Part shown: piece after piece, positions 50,538 through 61,213 of the stretch
Numbering within the stretch: the stretch's first letter is position 1
Layout of the letters: each line of letters opens with the position of its first letter
Assembly (NCBI RefSeq): GCF_020253525.1
Contig: NZ_JADCBK010000064.1
Span: forward strand, 1 to 64,000
DNA: 64,000 nucleotides
DNA from: Aquidulcibacter sp.
Lineage (GTDB): Bacteria > Pseudomonadota > Alphaproteobacteria > Caulobacterales > Aquidulcibacteraceae
Reading direction: 5' to 3'
Translations under genes and position numbers: made by a program
Notes under the pieces: generated by a model
The model's database searches: none
What the model saw: only the letters and a program-made list of their open reading frames with translations
Told to the model about the DNA's origin: nothing

Positions 50538-51359
50538 ATGCGCATTTCCACATTTCTAAATGTCCATTTGGTGTCTGACTCGACCGGCGAGACGCTGAAT
50601 GCCGTATTACGGGCAGTTGCACCTTTGTTTGAAGGTGTGACGCCGCTAGAGCATTCCTATTATCTGGTGCGCTCCCGTCGCCAATTGGACCGCGTCTTGG
50701 CAGAAATCGAATCCTTTCCAGGGGTAGTTCTTTTCACCATCGCGGCACACGATTTACGTGATGTGTTGGTAGACCATTGCAAGCGTTTAGGCATCCCGGC
50801 ACTACCACTTTTGGACCAAGTTCTCACCATGTGGGAACATCATTTGAAAATGCGGGCCGGCGAAAAGACCGGGTCTAAACAGGCGCTTGATGAAAATTAC
50901 TTCCGCCGGATTGATGCACTCAATTACACAATGGCCCATGATGACGGCCAAATGGTACATGAATTCAATCAGGCTGAAGTCGTTTTGGTTGGCGTAAGCC
51001 GTACGTCGAAAACCCCAACTTCCATTTATTTGGCCAACCGCGGTATTCGCACCGGGAATTTTCCACTGGTGCCAAAAGCGCCAATTCCGCAAGCCTTGTT
51101 AGAGCTAACCAAGCCTTTAGTAGTAGGACTTCGGGTTTCACCCGACCGATTGATTGCGATACGGCGAAATCGACTTTTGTCTCTCAATGCGGATGCGACG
51201 AGCGAATATGTTGATGAAGATGCTGTTCGTGAGGAGATAACAGATGCTAACCGTCTGTTTGAACGTCAGAATTGGCCGGTTATCGACGTAACGCGCCGAT
51301 CTATTGAGGAAACCTCTGCCGCGATCTTAAACCTGCTTGCCGAGCGCAATGCGAGATAA
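50538..51359 (+). CDS. ppsR: Pyruvate, phosphate dikinase regulatory protein-like kinase/phosphorylase (DUF299)
   Basis: LNVHLVSDSTGETLNAVLRAV, VGVSRTSKTPTSIYLANRG; ATG 50538 preferred, 50454 possible. Confidence 0.92.
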   Translation: MRISTFLNVHLVSDSTGETLNAVLRAVAPLFEGVTPLEHSYYLVRSRRQLDRVLAEIESFPGVVLFTIAAHDLRDVLVDHCKRLGIPALPLLDQVLTMWEHHLKMRAGEKTGSKQALDENYFRRIDALNYTMAHDDGQMVHEFNQAEVVLVGVSRTSKTPTSIYLANRGIRTGNFPLVPKAPIPQALLELTKPLVVGLRVSPDRLIAIRRNRLLSLNADATSEYVDEDAVREEITDANRLFERQNWPVIDVTRRSIEETSAAILNLLAERNAR

Positions 51360-51361
51360 TC

Positions 51362-51949
51362 ATGCTGACGCTTGCTTCTACCAGTGCCATTCGAAAACAT
51401 ATCCTTTCTCAAGCTGGTGTTGAGTTTGAGGCGGTTGGATCTGGGGTTGATGAAGATGCCGTCAAAGAGGCCATGCGTGCTGAAGGCGCTAGCCCACGAA
51501 ATCAGGCCGACAAATTAGCTGAGCTCAAAGCCGTTAAAGTCTCACAAAAGCGGAGCGGGTTCGTACTTGGATGTGACCAGATTCTAGCGTTTGAAGGCCG
51601 TTCCTTTGATAAGGCTGAGACTTTAGAAGAAGCTTTTCAGCGTCTGTCTGTATTGCGCGGCAAGACCCATAGTTTAGAATGTGCGGCCGTAATCGCTAAA
51701 GACGGTCAGGTCATTTGGCGCTTGGTCACCAGCCCCAAACTAACTATGCGGGTATTCTCCGATGCTTTTTTGCGCGATTATCTAAAGGCCTATGGGGATG
51801 CGGCCCTCTCAAGTGTTGGCTGTTACCAATTTGAAGGCCCAGGCGCGCAATTGTTTGACCGTGTTGAGGGCGACTTTTTCTCGATTCTAGGTCTGCCATT
51901 GTTAGAAGTTTTGGCCTTTTTGCGTCTTCATGGGGAACTCCCGACATGA
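51362..51949 (+). CDS. maf: Maf-like nucleotide pyrophosphatase
   Basis: LTLASTSAIRKHILSQAGVEFEAV, VLGCDQILAFEGRSFDKAETLEEAFQRL. Confidence 0.92.
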   Translation: MLTLASTSAIRKHILSQAGVEFEAVGSGVDEDAVKEAMRAEGASPRNQADKLAELKAVKVSQKRSGFVLGCDQILAFEGRSFDKAETLEEAFQRLSVLRGKTHSLECAAVIAKDGQVIWRLVTSPKLTMRVFSDAFLRDYLKAYGDAALSSVGCYQFEGPGAQLFDRVEGDFFSILGLPLLEVLAFLRLHGELPT

Positions 51950-52797
51950 GGATAACAGGATCGACAGAGCTTTATGCCGTCTTGGGCAATCCCGTACGCC
52001 ATTCCATGTCGCCTATTCTACAGAATTCATGGATTCAAGCCCATGGGTTCAACGCTCTGTATGTGGCTTTACCGGTAGAGCCGGAAAACTTTGAAACAGC
52101 ATTGCAGGGCCTAGCCGCTAGCGATGTCTGTGGACTGAATATTACGACCCCATTTAAAGAACGTGCGGCAGCTGCAGCGTTACAGCAGTCAGACCGAGTG
52201 AGGTTGGTCGGTGCAGCTAATTGTTTGACTTTGGACCGCGCAGGCCGTGGTTATGATGCCAATAATACTGATGGCGACGGATTGGTCGCGGACCTAGATA
52301 GCCGTGCAGCACATTGGCGCAGTCTGGAAGGCCATATTGTTGTGTTGGGTGCAGGAGGTGCAGCCAGATCTATCCTTGCTGCCTTGTCTGCCCATAGCGA
52401 TAAAGGAATTTGCGTGATTAATCGCGATCAAGCACGGGCGCAGAAAATCGCAGATCAGCTAAATCCACAACAAATTCGTGTTGGAACGTGGCAGGATCTC
52501 TCGCAGCATTTGGCCAATGCCAGCCTTGTCATCAACGCTACCAGTCAAGGCCTCAATAACCACTCGCCCTTTTCGCCGGATTTTTCGCCGACCCATCCTG
52601 ACGCGATTATCTATGACACCATCTATTCACCTCGGATGACCGCATATCTAGAGAGCGCGAAAAGTTATAAACGTCGTTATCTTGATGGCCTTGGTATGTT
52701 GGCCGGGCAAGGGGCCTTGGCGTTTCAGCATTGGTTTGGCGTTCTACCTAATCTGCAAGATGGTCTGAACACGTTGGAGAAGGCGCTTACTGCATGA
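51946..52797 (+). CDS. aroE: Shikimate dehydrogenase
   Basis: YAVLGNPVRHSMSPILQNSWI, LNITTPFKE, VVLGAGGAARSILAAL. Confidence 0.96.
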   Translation: MRITGSTELYAVLGNPVRHSMSPILQNSWIQAHGFNALYVALPVEPENFETALQGLAASDVCGLNITTPFKERAAAAALQQSDRVRLVGAANCLTLDRAGRGYDANNTDGDGLVADLDSRAAHWRSLEGHIVVLGAGGAARSILAALSAHSDKGICVINRDQARAQKIADQLNPQQIRVGTWQDLSQHLANASLVINATSQGLNNHSPFSPDFSPTHPDAIIYDTIYSPRMTAYLESAKSYKRRYLDGLGMLAGQGALAFQHWFGVLPNLQDGLNTLEKALTA

Positions 52798-53393
52798 AGA
52801 TTGTGGCGCTGACCGGCTCAATCGGTATGGGGAAATCGACAACCTCGACCATGTTTCAAGATTTGGGCGTGCCTATTTGGGATGCGGATGCTGCCGTTCA
52901 CCGTCTCTATAGCCCGGGGGGTGCCGCAATTGCTCCGCTTCAGGCGCTAGTCCCCGAAGCGATTGGCCCTGAAGGTGTTGATCGAGGCGTTCTAACAGCT
53001 AGAATTTTACAAGACGCGACGCTTCTGAAACAAATTGAAGCCATCGTGCACCCCTTGGTCGGTAAGGACCGCGCGGACTTTTTGGCCGCTGCACGGGAAA
53101 AAGGGGCACCTTTAGTGATCGTCGATGTGCCGCTCTTGTTTGAAACCGGTGGTGAAGCTTATGTTCATGCGGTGATCGTCGTTTCTTGCCCGGCTGATAT
53201 CCAAAAGGCACGTGTTCTGGCCCGCCCCGGTATGACAGACGAGAAGTTTCAGGCGATTTTAGCCCGTCAGACCCCTGATGAAATAAAAAGAGCTAAGTCC
53301 GATTTTGTCATCGAGACCGGCTTAGGGCTTGACGCAGCTCGCGAACAAGTTGGGAAAGTTTACGCAGCTTTGATGGCGGCAGCGGAAGAATAA
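52794..53393 (+). CDS. coaE: Dephospho-CoA kinase
   Basis: IVALTGSIGMGKSTTSTMFQDLGVPIWDADAAVHRLY. Confidence 0.96.
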   Translation: MKIVALTGSIGMGKSTTSTMFQDLGVPIWDADAAVHRLYSPGGAAIAPLQALVPEAIGPEGVDRGVLTARILQDATLLKQIEAIVHPLVGKDRADFLAAAREKGAPLVIVDVPLLFETGGEAYVHAVIVVSCPADIQKARVLARPGMTDEKFQAILARQTPDEIKRAKSDFVIETGLGLDAAREQVGKVYAALMAAAEE

Positions 53394-53394
53394 G

Positions 53395-54141
53395 ATGCGC
53401 GAAATCGTTTTTGATACTGAAACCACAGGAACTGACCCGGAGCGAGGCGACAGAATTGTCGAAATCGGCTGTGTTGAGTTAATCGACCTTGTTCCGACCG
53501 GTGCGACTTTCCACCGCTATATCAATCCTGAACGCGATGTACCGGCTGAAGTGGTTCGGGTTCACGGCCTGACCAATGAATTTTTGGCCGATAAGCCAGT
53601 GTTTGGTGCGTCTGAGGTGGTTGAAGAGCTATTGGCGTTTATTGGCGATGCCCCGCTTGTCGCGCATAATGCCGAATTTGACCGACGCTTTTTGAATGCC
53701 GAGCTTGGGCGTCTTGGCTTGCCGCTGATTCCAAAAGAACGCTGTGTCGATACCTTAGTGATCGCGCGCAAAAAATATCCCGGTGCTCCGGCCTCTCTGG
53801 ATGCTTTATGCCGTCGGTTGAACATTGATTTGACCGCACGCGATAAACACGGGGCCTTGCTGGACTCCCAATTGCTCGCAGCGGTTTATCTTGAACTTAA
53901 AGGGGGCCGGGAAAGGCGTCTCGATTTTCTCGATCCTGTCGAGGCGACTCAAGCCCCGAACCAAACGACGCAAGGCATTTTGGAAACCAAAGCCGGACAG
54001 CCCAGACGCGAACGTGCTCAAGCTTTAGAGCCCTTATCTACATTAGAAGAAATAGAAGCGCACCGTGCTTTTGTCGCCACCCTTGGCAAGGAACCTGCTT
54101 GGCACAAATTCCTTGCCGAAAAGGGGCAGGCAATCGCTTAG
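53395..54141 (+). CDS. dnaQ: DNA polymerase III subunit epsilon
   Basis: REIVFDTETTGTDPERGDRIVEIGCVEL, LVAHNAEFDRRFLNAEL. Confidence 0.95.
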   Translation: MREIVFDTETTGTDPERGDRIVEIGCVELIDLVPTGATFHRYINPERDVPAEVVRVHGLTNEFLADKPVFGASEVVEELLAFIGDAPLVAHNAEFDRRFLNAELGRLGLPLIPKERCVDTLVIARKKYPGAPASLDALCRRLNIDLTARDKHGALLDSQLLAAVYLELKGGRERRLDFLDPVEATQAPNQTTQGILETKAGQPRRERAQALEPLSTLEEIEAHRAFVATLGKEPAWHKFLAEKGQAIA

Positions 54142-54695
54142 GAAGGCTGACCGCTGGAGCGCTCAATGCGCTGAGTGGCATAAAGTGCGCCAAAATCCAT
54201 TGGATCCAACATCAAAGGCGGATAGCCACCAGCCTGGCTGTTGGTCGCAATCAATTGGCGCGCAAATGGGAAGAGAATCTTCGGACATTCAGCCAACAAC
54301 AAGGGCTCCAAGGCTTCACCAGGAACATTGGCGAACTGGAACAAGCCTGAATACACCAACTCGATGATGAATTGGGTCTGACCTTCACGATCACTGCGCG
54401 CATTGATCTTCAAATCGACTTCAAAAACGCCGGATTCATCCATCGCCCGGGCGCTCACGTCTAATTGAAGATCGATTTTTGGCTGTACACCTTCCCGCAA
54501 GGAATTTGGTGCATTTGGATTTTCAAACGAAAAATCCTTTACATATTGGGCTAAAACACGGACCGAAGGGGCAGTTTCGGCCCCACCATTCGCTAAAGAA
54601 CCGTTTTCTAGTGGCTCAGAGGCCGTTTCGTCTGTCATGTGATGATCTCCAGAAGCTGTGGTGGCTAGCACGCAACAGCCCTTTACGGCAACCAA
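54138..54695 (-). CDS. secB: Protein-export chaperone SecB
   Basis: VLAQYVKDFSFENPNAPNSL, QFIIELVYSGLFQFANVPGEALEPLLLAECPKILFPFARQLI. Confidence 0.95.
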   Translation of the reverse strand: MVAVKGCCVLATTASGDHHMTDETASEPLENGSLANGGAETAPSVRVLAQYVKDFSFENPNAPNSLREGVQPKIDLQLDVSARAMDESGVFEVDLKINARSDREGQTQFIIELVYSGLFQFANVPGEALEPLLLAECPKILFPFARQLIATNSQAGGYPPLMLDPMDFGALYATQRIERSSGQPS

Positions 54696-54774
54696 GTGGC
54701 TGACTTACGCCACATTGCACCCTATATGAGAGTAAGACCGCCATTCAAAACCAAGCGGAACCGGATCGAAAACC

Positions 54775-55398
54775 ATGGAAATAGTCTTTTTTGCCGTTGT
54801 GGCAGCACTCGTCCTTGGCCGTTTGTACCAAGTTCTAGGCCAAAACCGTGGCGCTGAGCCACCTCCCATGCGGCAACCACGATTTGGTTTACCAGATGCG
54901 CCTGCCGATAAAGGCGATGCGGACACGCCCGCATCCGCCGATGAAAACGGCAAAGTCCTGTCTTTCCCTGTCAAGGAATATGATGGCCCTGGTGCTGCTG
55001 GTCTGAAGGCCATCGGTGCAGCCCAGCGCGGGTTCAATGCGGCTAACTTCTTGGAGGGCGCAAAGGCAGCTTATGAGATGATCGTGACGGCCTATGGCGC
55101 TGGAGACGAGGAGACATTGAAAGGTCTCGTCGATGCCGATGTGTTCGAAGCCTATAAGGTTGCGATGGATGAGCGTCGGGCCGCGAATGCACCCAAGATT
55201 GAAGTCATTCGATTGAGCGACGCCAAAATCCTCGATGCCGAGTTAGACGGCAAGATTGCCCGCATTGACGTAGCTTTCTCGTCAGACCTAGCCGATGGCG
55301 GCGATGGCCTGCGCGCAGCTGATGAAATTTGGACGTTTGAGCGTTCTGTTGACGCGCGCGATCCAAATTGGCTCTTGAGCGCAGTCCGGACTGCCTAA
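54775..55398 (+). CDS. Tim44-domain protein
   Basis: Single N-terminal TM, NAANFLEGAKAAYEMIVTAYGAGDEETLKGLVDADVFEAY. Confidence 0.88.
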   Translation: MEIVFFAVVAALVLGRLYQVLGQNRGAEPPPMRQPRFGLPDAPADKGDADTPASADENGKVLSFPVKEYDGPGAAGLKAIGAAQRGFNAANFLEGAKAAYEMIVTAYGAGDEETLKGLVDADVFEAYKVAMDERRAANAPKIEVIRLSDAKILDAELDGKIARIDVAFSSDLADGGDGLRAADEIWTFERSVDARDPNWLLSAVRTA

Positions 55399-55400
55399 GC

Positions 55401-56750
55401 ATGCGTCGTTCTTTGGGTCTTTTGGCCGCATCAGGCTTGATGCCGGTTTTCCTGACGGCTTGCGCCACGGTGGCACCGGTACCCGTGCCTGCGCCAGTTG
55501 CACAACCAATCCCGGCACCTGCTCCCGTAGTTAAGCCGGTGGTACCACCGCCGCCCGTAGCTGCAGCGCCTGCAACACCCCTAAGACCGGCAACGAGCCC
55601 GATTACGCCTTCAGCCGCGCCAGTGCCGCCCGCCGATATTGTACCGTTGCTCTTTAGCCAAGTTGCATTTGACGGCCTACCAGATTGGGCGGAGACAGAT
55701 GTAGGGGCAGCGCGGCGCGCACTGGTACGGTCTTGTGCAATCTCTCAAGCTCGACCCAAGGAGCAGCTTTTGTCTCCTATTGCGTCCTATTCTGGCCGCG
55801 TAGGGGATTGGGCCGAGGTTTGCGCTTTGGCCCAAGATCCCAGCCTTGAAGATCGCAGCTTCTGGGAAAGCCAGTTTCAGGCTTGGCGTGTCTCAACCGA
55901 AACTACCGATATCGGAAGACTAACCGGCTATTATGAGCCAATCATGGCTGCGTCGCGGGTCAAGACCCCCGTCTTTTCGGAGCCTATTCAGGCCAGACCT
56001 GCAGATTTGTTTGAAATTGACCTAGGCCAATTCGATCCCACGCTTCGTAATCGCTCTATCGTCGCTCGGATGGATCGGGGAAAAGTTGTGCCTTATTGGT
56101 CACGAGCTCAAATCAACGAAAACACCGCACCCGTATTGGCTTGGGGGGAACCGGCAGAGGTTCTATCCTTGCAAGTTCAAGGCTCTGGCCGACTACAATT
56201 TGAGGATGGCACACAAGTTCGTGCCGCCTTTGCCGCCCATAATGGCCATCGCTTTGGGTCAAACGCGCAAGAATTGATCCGTCGCGGTGCGTTACCGGTC
56301 AATGGCGCTTCGATGGATGCGATCAAGACGTGGTTTAAGACTGCGTCTCCCAAGGAAGCGCGTGAAGTTTTAAACGCCAACCCACGCACAGTATTTTTCC
56401 GTCTCGAGTCCATTAAGGACCCCAGCGTTGGGCCAAGAGGGGGGCAGCAGGCCCCACTGGAAGCGAATGGTTCGCTCGCTGTGGATACGAGCTACCATGC
56501 TTATGGCGTTCCTATCTTCTTAGCAGCGGATGCCCCGCGCGTGGCCTTGTCTTCCGATGTCAGCTTGCGTCGTTTGGTAGTCGCCCAAGATACAGGCGGA
56601 GCCATTCGTGGCCCGATCCGAGGTGATCTCTATTGGGGCACAGGGCCAGAAGCGGGATTGCGGGCTGGCCGGATCAATCATGACGTGCGGTTTTGGGTGC
56701 TTTTGCCAAAAGGCATGAATCCCACACCCGCTGCTAGCGCAGGCCGCTGA
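55401..56750 (+). CDS. mltA: Membrane-bound lytic murein transglycosylase A
   Basis: RLTGYYEPIMAASRVKTP, LQVQGSGRLQFEDG, VAQDTGGAIRGPIRGDLYWGTGPEAGLRAGRI. Confidence 0.94.
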   Translation: MRRSLGLLAASGLMPVFLTACATVAPVPVPAPVAQPIPAPAPVVKPVVPPPPVAAAPATPLRPATSPITPSAAPVPPADIVPLLFSQVAFDGLPDWAETDVGAARRALVRSCAISQARPKEQLLSPIASYSGRVGDWAEVCALAQDPSLEDRSFWESQFQAWRVSTETTDIGRLTGYYEPIMAASRVKTPVFSEPIQARPADLFEIDLGQFDPTLRNRSIVARMDRGKVVPYWSRAQINENTAPVLAWGEPAEVLSLQVQGSGRLQFEDGTQVRAAFAAHNGHRFGSNAQELIRRGALPVNGASMDAIKTWFKTASPKEAREVLNANPRTVFFRLESIKDPSVGPRGGQQAPLEANGSLAVDTSYHAYGVPIFLAADAPRVALSSDVSLRRLVVAQDTGGAIRGPIRGDLYWGTGPEAGLRAGRINHDVRFWVLLPKGMNPTPAASAGR

Positions 56751-56752
56751 GT

Positions 56753-57358
56753 ATGAGCCGGCGTCGCGATTTGATGCCGGAGGAAGCAAAACTGTGGCAT
56801 CGGATTGCCCGAACTGTGCGACCCTATGGTCACAAGAAACCCAAAACAGAGTCAGAAGACCTTTCGCAGTCAAGCCCCCCTGCGCCACAAGTCATTCAAA
56901 GGCCTGCACCGGAATTACCCCATTTGGTGCTTAAACGAGCCAAAGCTGCCCGACATATGCCTGTGTCTCCTGCGCCAAAGCCTGAGAACAAACCTGCGAC
57001 GCTGGTTTCAGATGCTTCCGGGCACAAAAAGGTACGACGCGGCAAGCTCGACATTGACGGTACGATTGATTTGCATGGCTATCGACAAATGGATGCCCAA
57101 ACCGCGCTTGCCGGTTTTCTAGTCCGCATGCGGTCTGGCGGAGCGCGCTGCGTATTGGTGGTGACGGGCAAGGGTCGCGCGATCGAAATTGGTGAGGATT
57201 ATCTGACACCCCAACCCGGCGTCATCCGTCGCCGCCTGCCAGAATGGTTGAGCGGTCAAGGCATTCGGGAGCATGTTTCCGGCTATGCTTCTGCCCACCC
57301 ACGTCATGGCGGCAGCGGAGCCTATTATGTTCTGTTGAAAGCGCTGAAGGATACCTAA
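56753..57358 (+). CDS. Smr-domain protein
   Basis: IDLHGYRQMDAQTALAGFLVRMRSGGARCVLVVTGKGR...RLPEWLSG...HGGSGAYYVLLK. Confidence 0.93.
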   Translation: MSRRRDLMPEEAKLWHRIARTVRPYGHKKPKTESEDLSQSSPPAPQVIQRPAPELPHLVLKRAKAARHMPVSPAPKPENKPATLVSDASGHKKVRRGKLDIDGTIDLHGYRQMDAQTALAGFLVRMRSGGARCVLVVTGKGRAIEIGEDYLTPQPGVIRRRLPEWLSGQGIREHVSGYASAHPRHGGSGAYYVLLKALKDT

Positions 57359-58981
57359 ATGAGCGGTGAAACATCCAAAGATACTTGGTGGAAGACCCGC
57401 TCTGTCTATCAGATCTATCCACGGTCCTTTCGCGATGCCAATGGCGATGGTGTGGGTGATTTGGCTGGGATCACCGAAGGCCTTCGTGCAGTTAAAGCCT
57501 TAGGGGCTGGCATTGTCTGGATGTCGCCAATCTTCCGCTCACCCATGGTCGATAATGGCTATGACATGTCGGGCTATCGCGAGATTGACCCTTTGTTTGG
57601 GACGATGGCGGATTTTGAGGCGCTGTTGGCTGAGGCTAAACGCCTAGACCTTAAAATCGTTTTGGATATTGCGCTAAATCACACTTCCATTGATCACCCA
57701 TGGTTTCAAGCGGCCCTTGCTGATCCCACGGGCCCTTATCGCGACTATTATATCTGGCGGGACAAGCCCAATAATTGGCAGTCCATTTTTGGTGGTCCAG
57801 CCTGGTCTAAGCCTGAAGGTGATCCAGCCTATTATCTCCATCTCTTCGATAAGACGCAGGCAGATCTGAATTGGGAGAACCCGGCAGTACGCGACGAGAT
57901 ATATGGTGCCATGCGGTTTTGGCTCGATAAGGGCGTAAGCGGCTTCCGTCTTGACGTGGTGACCGTTATCTCAAAGCCACTCGGACTACCCGATGCGCCA
58001 GACCCTAGACCGATGCCGCTCTATCATATGTTGGCGGGTGGTCCCCGTTTACATGAATGGCTGCGGGATATGCGACGAGAGGTATTTGATCTCTACGATT
58101 GCGTCGCCATTGGTGAGGGTCCGGGCCTTAATCCAGAGCGGGCTGCGGCCATCGTAAATCCCGCCGATCCCATGCTGCACATGATCTATCACTTTGATTT
58201 TGTTGATCATACAGCTTCACGTCAAGGTGCGGGTTGGGATCGTGTCTGGTTCAAAAGTGTGTTTGATCGATGGGATAAAGGCATTGGCCCAGATGGCTGG
58301 AATTCCTGTGTTGTCGGCAATCATGACCTCCGCCGCCTGATCGCCCGTTTTGGTGACGCAGAGGCCGACGCCAATCTGGTCGCAAAAGCCTTAGCAGCAA
58401 GCTATGTTCTACAACGCGCTACGCCCTTTATTTATCAGGGTGACGAATTGGGCATGGGCGACACCACAATCACCAGCGTCGAGGAATTGGATGATGTTTG
58501 GGCGAAGACCACCTATCGTCTGGCGAAGTCAAAAGGCAATAGCGAAGCCGAAGCCCTAGCCAAAGCCGTCGCGATGACGCGCGACCATGCCCGCACCCCC
58601 TATCCCTGGACACCCGAAGGCGGATTCGGCGCAGGCACACCGTGGCTGAAGCCTACCCCCAATCGCGGAGGTGTGGATTTAGCTACCCAGCAGGCGGACG
58701 AACACTCTGTGTGGGCCTTTTATCGAGCCTTGTTAGAGCTTCGGGCAAAAGATCCCGAAACTTGGGTTTTTGGGGCCTATGAAGATCTGCTGCCCGAGCA
58801 TGAGTCCTTGTTTGTCTATCGGCGCGGCGTCCGTGGCTTGGTTTGCATGAATTTGGCCAGCGAACCTTGTCCGCTACCAGAGAAGATCCTCGCGCTTTTG
58901 GCGAAGCGCAGCTTTATCCTCGCCTCTGGGGACATCACCACAACCCAAATGGGCCCGTGGTCAACTCAGGTCTGGGCCTAA
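57359..58981 (+). CDS. Alpha-glucosidase (GH13)
   Basis: VYQIYPRSFRDANGDGVGDLAGI, DIALNHTS, GFRLDVVTVI, NHDLRR. Confidence 0.93.
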   Translation: MSGETSKDTWWKTRSVYQIYPRSFRDANGDGVGDLAGITEGLRAVKALGAGIVWMSPIFRSPMVDNGYDMSGYREIDPLFGTMADFEALLAEAKRLDLKIVLDIALNHTSIDHPWFQAALADPTGPYRDYYIWRDKPNNWQSIFGGPAWSKPEGDPAYYLHLFDKTQADLNWENPAVRDEIYGAMRFWLDKGVSGFRLDVVTVISKPLGLPDAPDPRPMPLYHMLAGGPRLHEWLRDMRREVFDLYDCVAIGEGPGLNPERAAAIVNPADPMLHMIYHFDFVDHTASRQGAGWDRVWFKSVFDRWDKGIGPDGWNSCVVGNHDLRRLIARFGDAEADANLVAKALAASYVLQRATPFIYQGDELGMGDTTITSVEELDDVWAKTTYRLAKSKGNSEAEALAKAVAMTRDHARTPYPWTPEGGFGAGTPWLKPTPNRGGVDLATQQADEHSVWAFYRALLELRAKDPETWVFGAYEDLLPEHESLFVYRRGVRGLVCMNLASEPCPLPEKILALLAKRSFILASGDITTTQMGPWSTQVWA

Positions 58982-59850
58982 GGCTTCACGCCATTAGCGG
59001 CAAACCAAGCCAGCAATTCATCCCAACCCTGTTTAGCGGCAGCTTCTTGATATTGCGGCCGATAATCAGCGTGGAAGCCATGTTGGGTTCCGGGATAAAT
59101 GATAAAGCGGCTTTCCCGATTGCCCGCCTTTTCCAAAGCGGCTTTCATGGCTTCAACGCTCGAAAGCGGAATTCCGCCATCATTTTCCGCATATAGGCCA
59201 AGGACAGGGCTTTTCAGTTCACCCGCCACATCCAAGGGCCATTTGCGCTGATCGGTAGACCCTTCGCGGGGCGTCAAACGGCCATACCAAGCGACCCCTG
59301 CCTTGATGCGAGGTGTAAGCGCGCTGGCCATCCATACAACCGCCCCGCCCCAACAGAAACCAGTAATGCCGATTGCATCCTTTTTGACGAATTTTTGTTG
59401 GTCTAGCCACGCAATCGTGGCGGTTATGTCGCCCATGACTTGCGCATTATTGGCCGCATTCACGATGGGCATGATTTTGGTAAAGTCAGTTAGCGGCGCA
59501 GGATCACCCGCACGGGCAAAGAAAGAGGGCGCGATGGCGACATAGCCTAGACGAGCAAGCCGGCGACATACATCACGAATATATTCATGCAAACCGAAAA
59601 TTTCGCTCACCACAATAACTACAGGCTTCCGCCCTTTTGCCTGTGGGCGCGCCACAAAGGCGGGCAGGTCAAATCCTTGCGACGGAAAGCTCACCATTTC
59701 TGTTATCAAACCCTCGGATGGGGTTGTGATCGCGGCCGCATGGACTGGACGAATAGCCGCTGCGAAGCCTGCAAAGCCCAAAGCGCCAGTTAGGCCGCGA
59801 CGAGACAAAGTAACAGTGGCATCAGGGCCGTCGGGACGGGTCAAATTCAT
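58978..59850 (-). CDS. Dienelactone hydrolase-family protein, probable Tat substrate
   Basis: GITGFCWGGAVVW; N-terminal SRRGLTGALGFAGFAAA twin-arginine signal. Confidence 0.88.
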   Translation of the reverse strand: MNLTRPDGPDATVTLSRRGLTGALGFAGFAAAIRPVHAAAITTPSEGLITEMVSFPSQGFDLPAFVARPQAKGRKPVVIVVSEIFGLHEYIRDVCRRLARLGYVAIAPSFFARAGDPAPLTDFTKIMPIVNAANNAQVMGDITATIAWLDQQKFVKKDAIGITGFCWGGAVVWMASALTPRIKAGVAWYGRLTPREGSTDQRKWPLDVAGELKSPVLGLYAENDGGIPLSSVEAMKAALEKAGNRESRFIIYPGTQHGFHADYRPQYQEAAAKQGWDELLAWFAANGVKP

Positions 59851-60036
59851 GGTGCAATACTCCTCCGTCTTTGGGTTTCACCTTTGACTAAGTGCGTCAA
59901 GTGCATTGCACGCTCTTTCATAATCCATCAGGCTTTACCACTTAGAGCAGACGATAACAGCGCTGCGGCTGCCGCTAGGTTGACCAAATCAACAAAAGCG
60001 TGTCGGAAAGAGCGAGTGAACGAGGAGCCTAGAAGC

Positions 60037-60627
60037 ATGTTTCGCATGGACGAAGAAGACGAAAGCAAAGCGGGTAATCCAGCCCCAGCCATTGTAGAAA
60101 AGGCGCTCTTCGACAGCCGCACCATTCTACTTACTGGCGGCGTGGACGATAAACTGGCCCAGCGGGTTTGTGAACGCATGCTGGCTTTGTCGGGGGAGTC
60201 CGATAAGCCCATCCTTTTGATCATCTCTTCACCAGGCGGTCACGTGGAAAGCGGCGACATGATCCATGACATGATCAAGTTTGTGTCGGCACCTGTGAAT
60301 GTTTTGGGCTCGGGCTGGGTCGCTTCTGCGGGTGCCTTGATTTATGCGGCGGCTGAGCGTGAGCGTCGCTTCTGCTTGCCCAACACCCGTTTCTTGCTGC
60401 ATGAACCACGCGGTGGTGTTGGTGGCATGGTGTCGGATATTGAAATCCAGGCCCGTGAAATCATTCGTATGCGCGAACGTCTGAACGCGATTTTCGCTGA
60501 GGCGACCGGTCAGCCCATCGAGAAAATCAAGGCTGATACCGATCGCGATTATTGGATGAGCGCGGAAGAAGCCGTGGCCTATGGCCTTGTTGGCAAGATT
60601 GTCACCAAGCGTACCGATATTGGCTAA
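60037..60627 (+). CDS. ClpP-family serine protease
   Basis: ISSPGGHVESGDMIHDMI, GWVASAGALIYAAAERERRFCLPNTRFLLHEP; start trimmed from 59884. Confidence 0.88.
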   Translation: MFRMDEEDESKAGNPAPAIVEKALFDSRTILLTGGVDDKLAQRVCERMLALSGESDKPILLIISSPGGHVESGDMIHDMIKFVSAPVNVLGSGWVASAGALIYAAAERERRFCLPNTRFLLHEPRGGVGGMVSDIEIQAREIIRMRERLNAIFAEATGQPIEKIKADTDRDYWMSAEEAVAYGLVGKIVTKRTDIG

Positions 60628-61213
60628 GTCTTTCGTATTGGTAGGCGCAATCGCCGGTGCCTTTGGGGTGCGCGGTGAGATACGCCTGCGCAGCTTTACC
60701 GCAGACCCAGAAGCTATCGTGGATTATGCCCCTTTTTGTAATGAAAAGGGGCAAGTCATTTTGTCGGTCCAATCTTGGCGGCCGATCAAGGATGGCATTG
60801 TGGTGACTTCCAAAGAAGTGCCGACGCGAGAAGCGGCTATGGCTTTGCGAAATACCAAGCTGTTTGTTCCCCGTGATCGATTGCCTGAAGCGGAAGAAGA
60901 CGAATTTTATCATGTTGACTTGATTGGGCTGCGTCTGGAGGCTTTGGACGGAGCGGACTTGGGTCGTGTTCGAGCGGTTATTCCCGGACCCCAAGATTTG
61001 CTCGAGATTGAGGCGACGCCCGGTGCAAAGGGCAGTTGGTTTCTGCCCTTTACCAAGGCCTTGGTTCCTATTGTTGATTTGCCTGGAAGAAAGCTTGTTG
61101 GCGATGTGCCGATTGGCTTGATCCCGGTGATTGGCGAAGTCTTAGAAGAGCCACCAGAGCAACCCTCCCGCCCAAAATCGTCAAAAAAGCCATTGAAAGG
61201 CCCTTCCTCATGA
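60620..61213 (+). CDS. rimM: Ribosome maturation factor RimM
   Basis: [49 protein letters not shown] start at 60620 overlapping clpP is plausible. Confidence 0.88.
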   Translation: MAKSFVLVGAIAGAFGVRGEIRLRSFTADPEAIVDYAPFCNEKGQVILSVQSWRPIKDGIVVTSKEVPTREAAMALRNTKLFVPRDRLPEAEEDEFYHVDLIGLRLEALDGADLGRVRAVIPGPQDLLEIEATPGAKGSWFLPFTKALVPIVDLPGRKLVGDVPIGLIPVIGEVLEEPPEQPSRPKSSKKPLKGPSS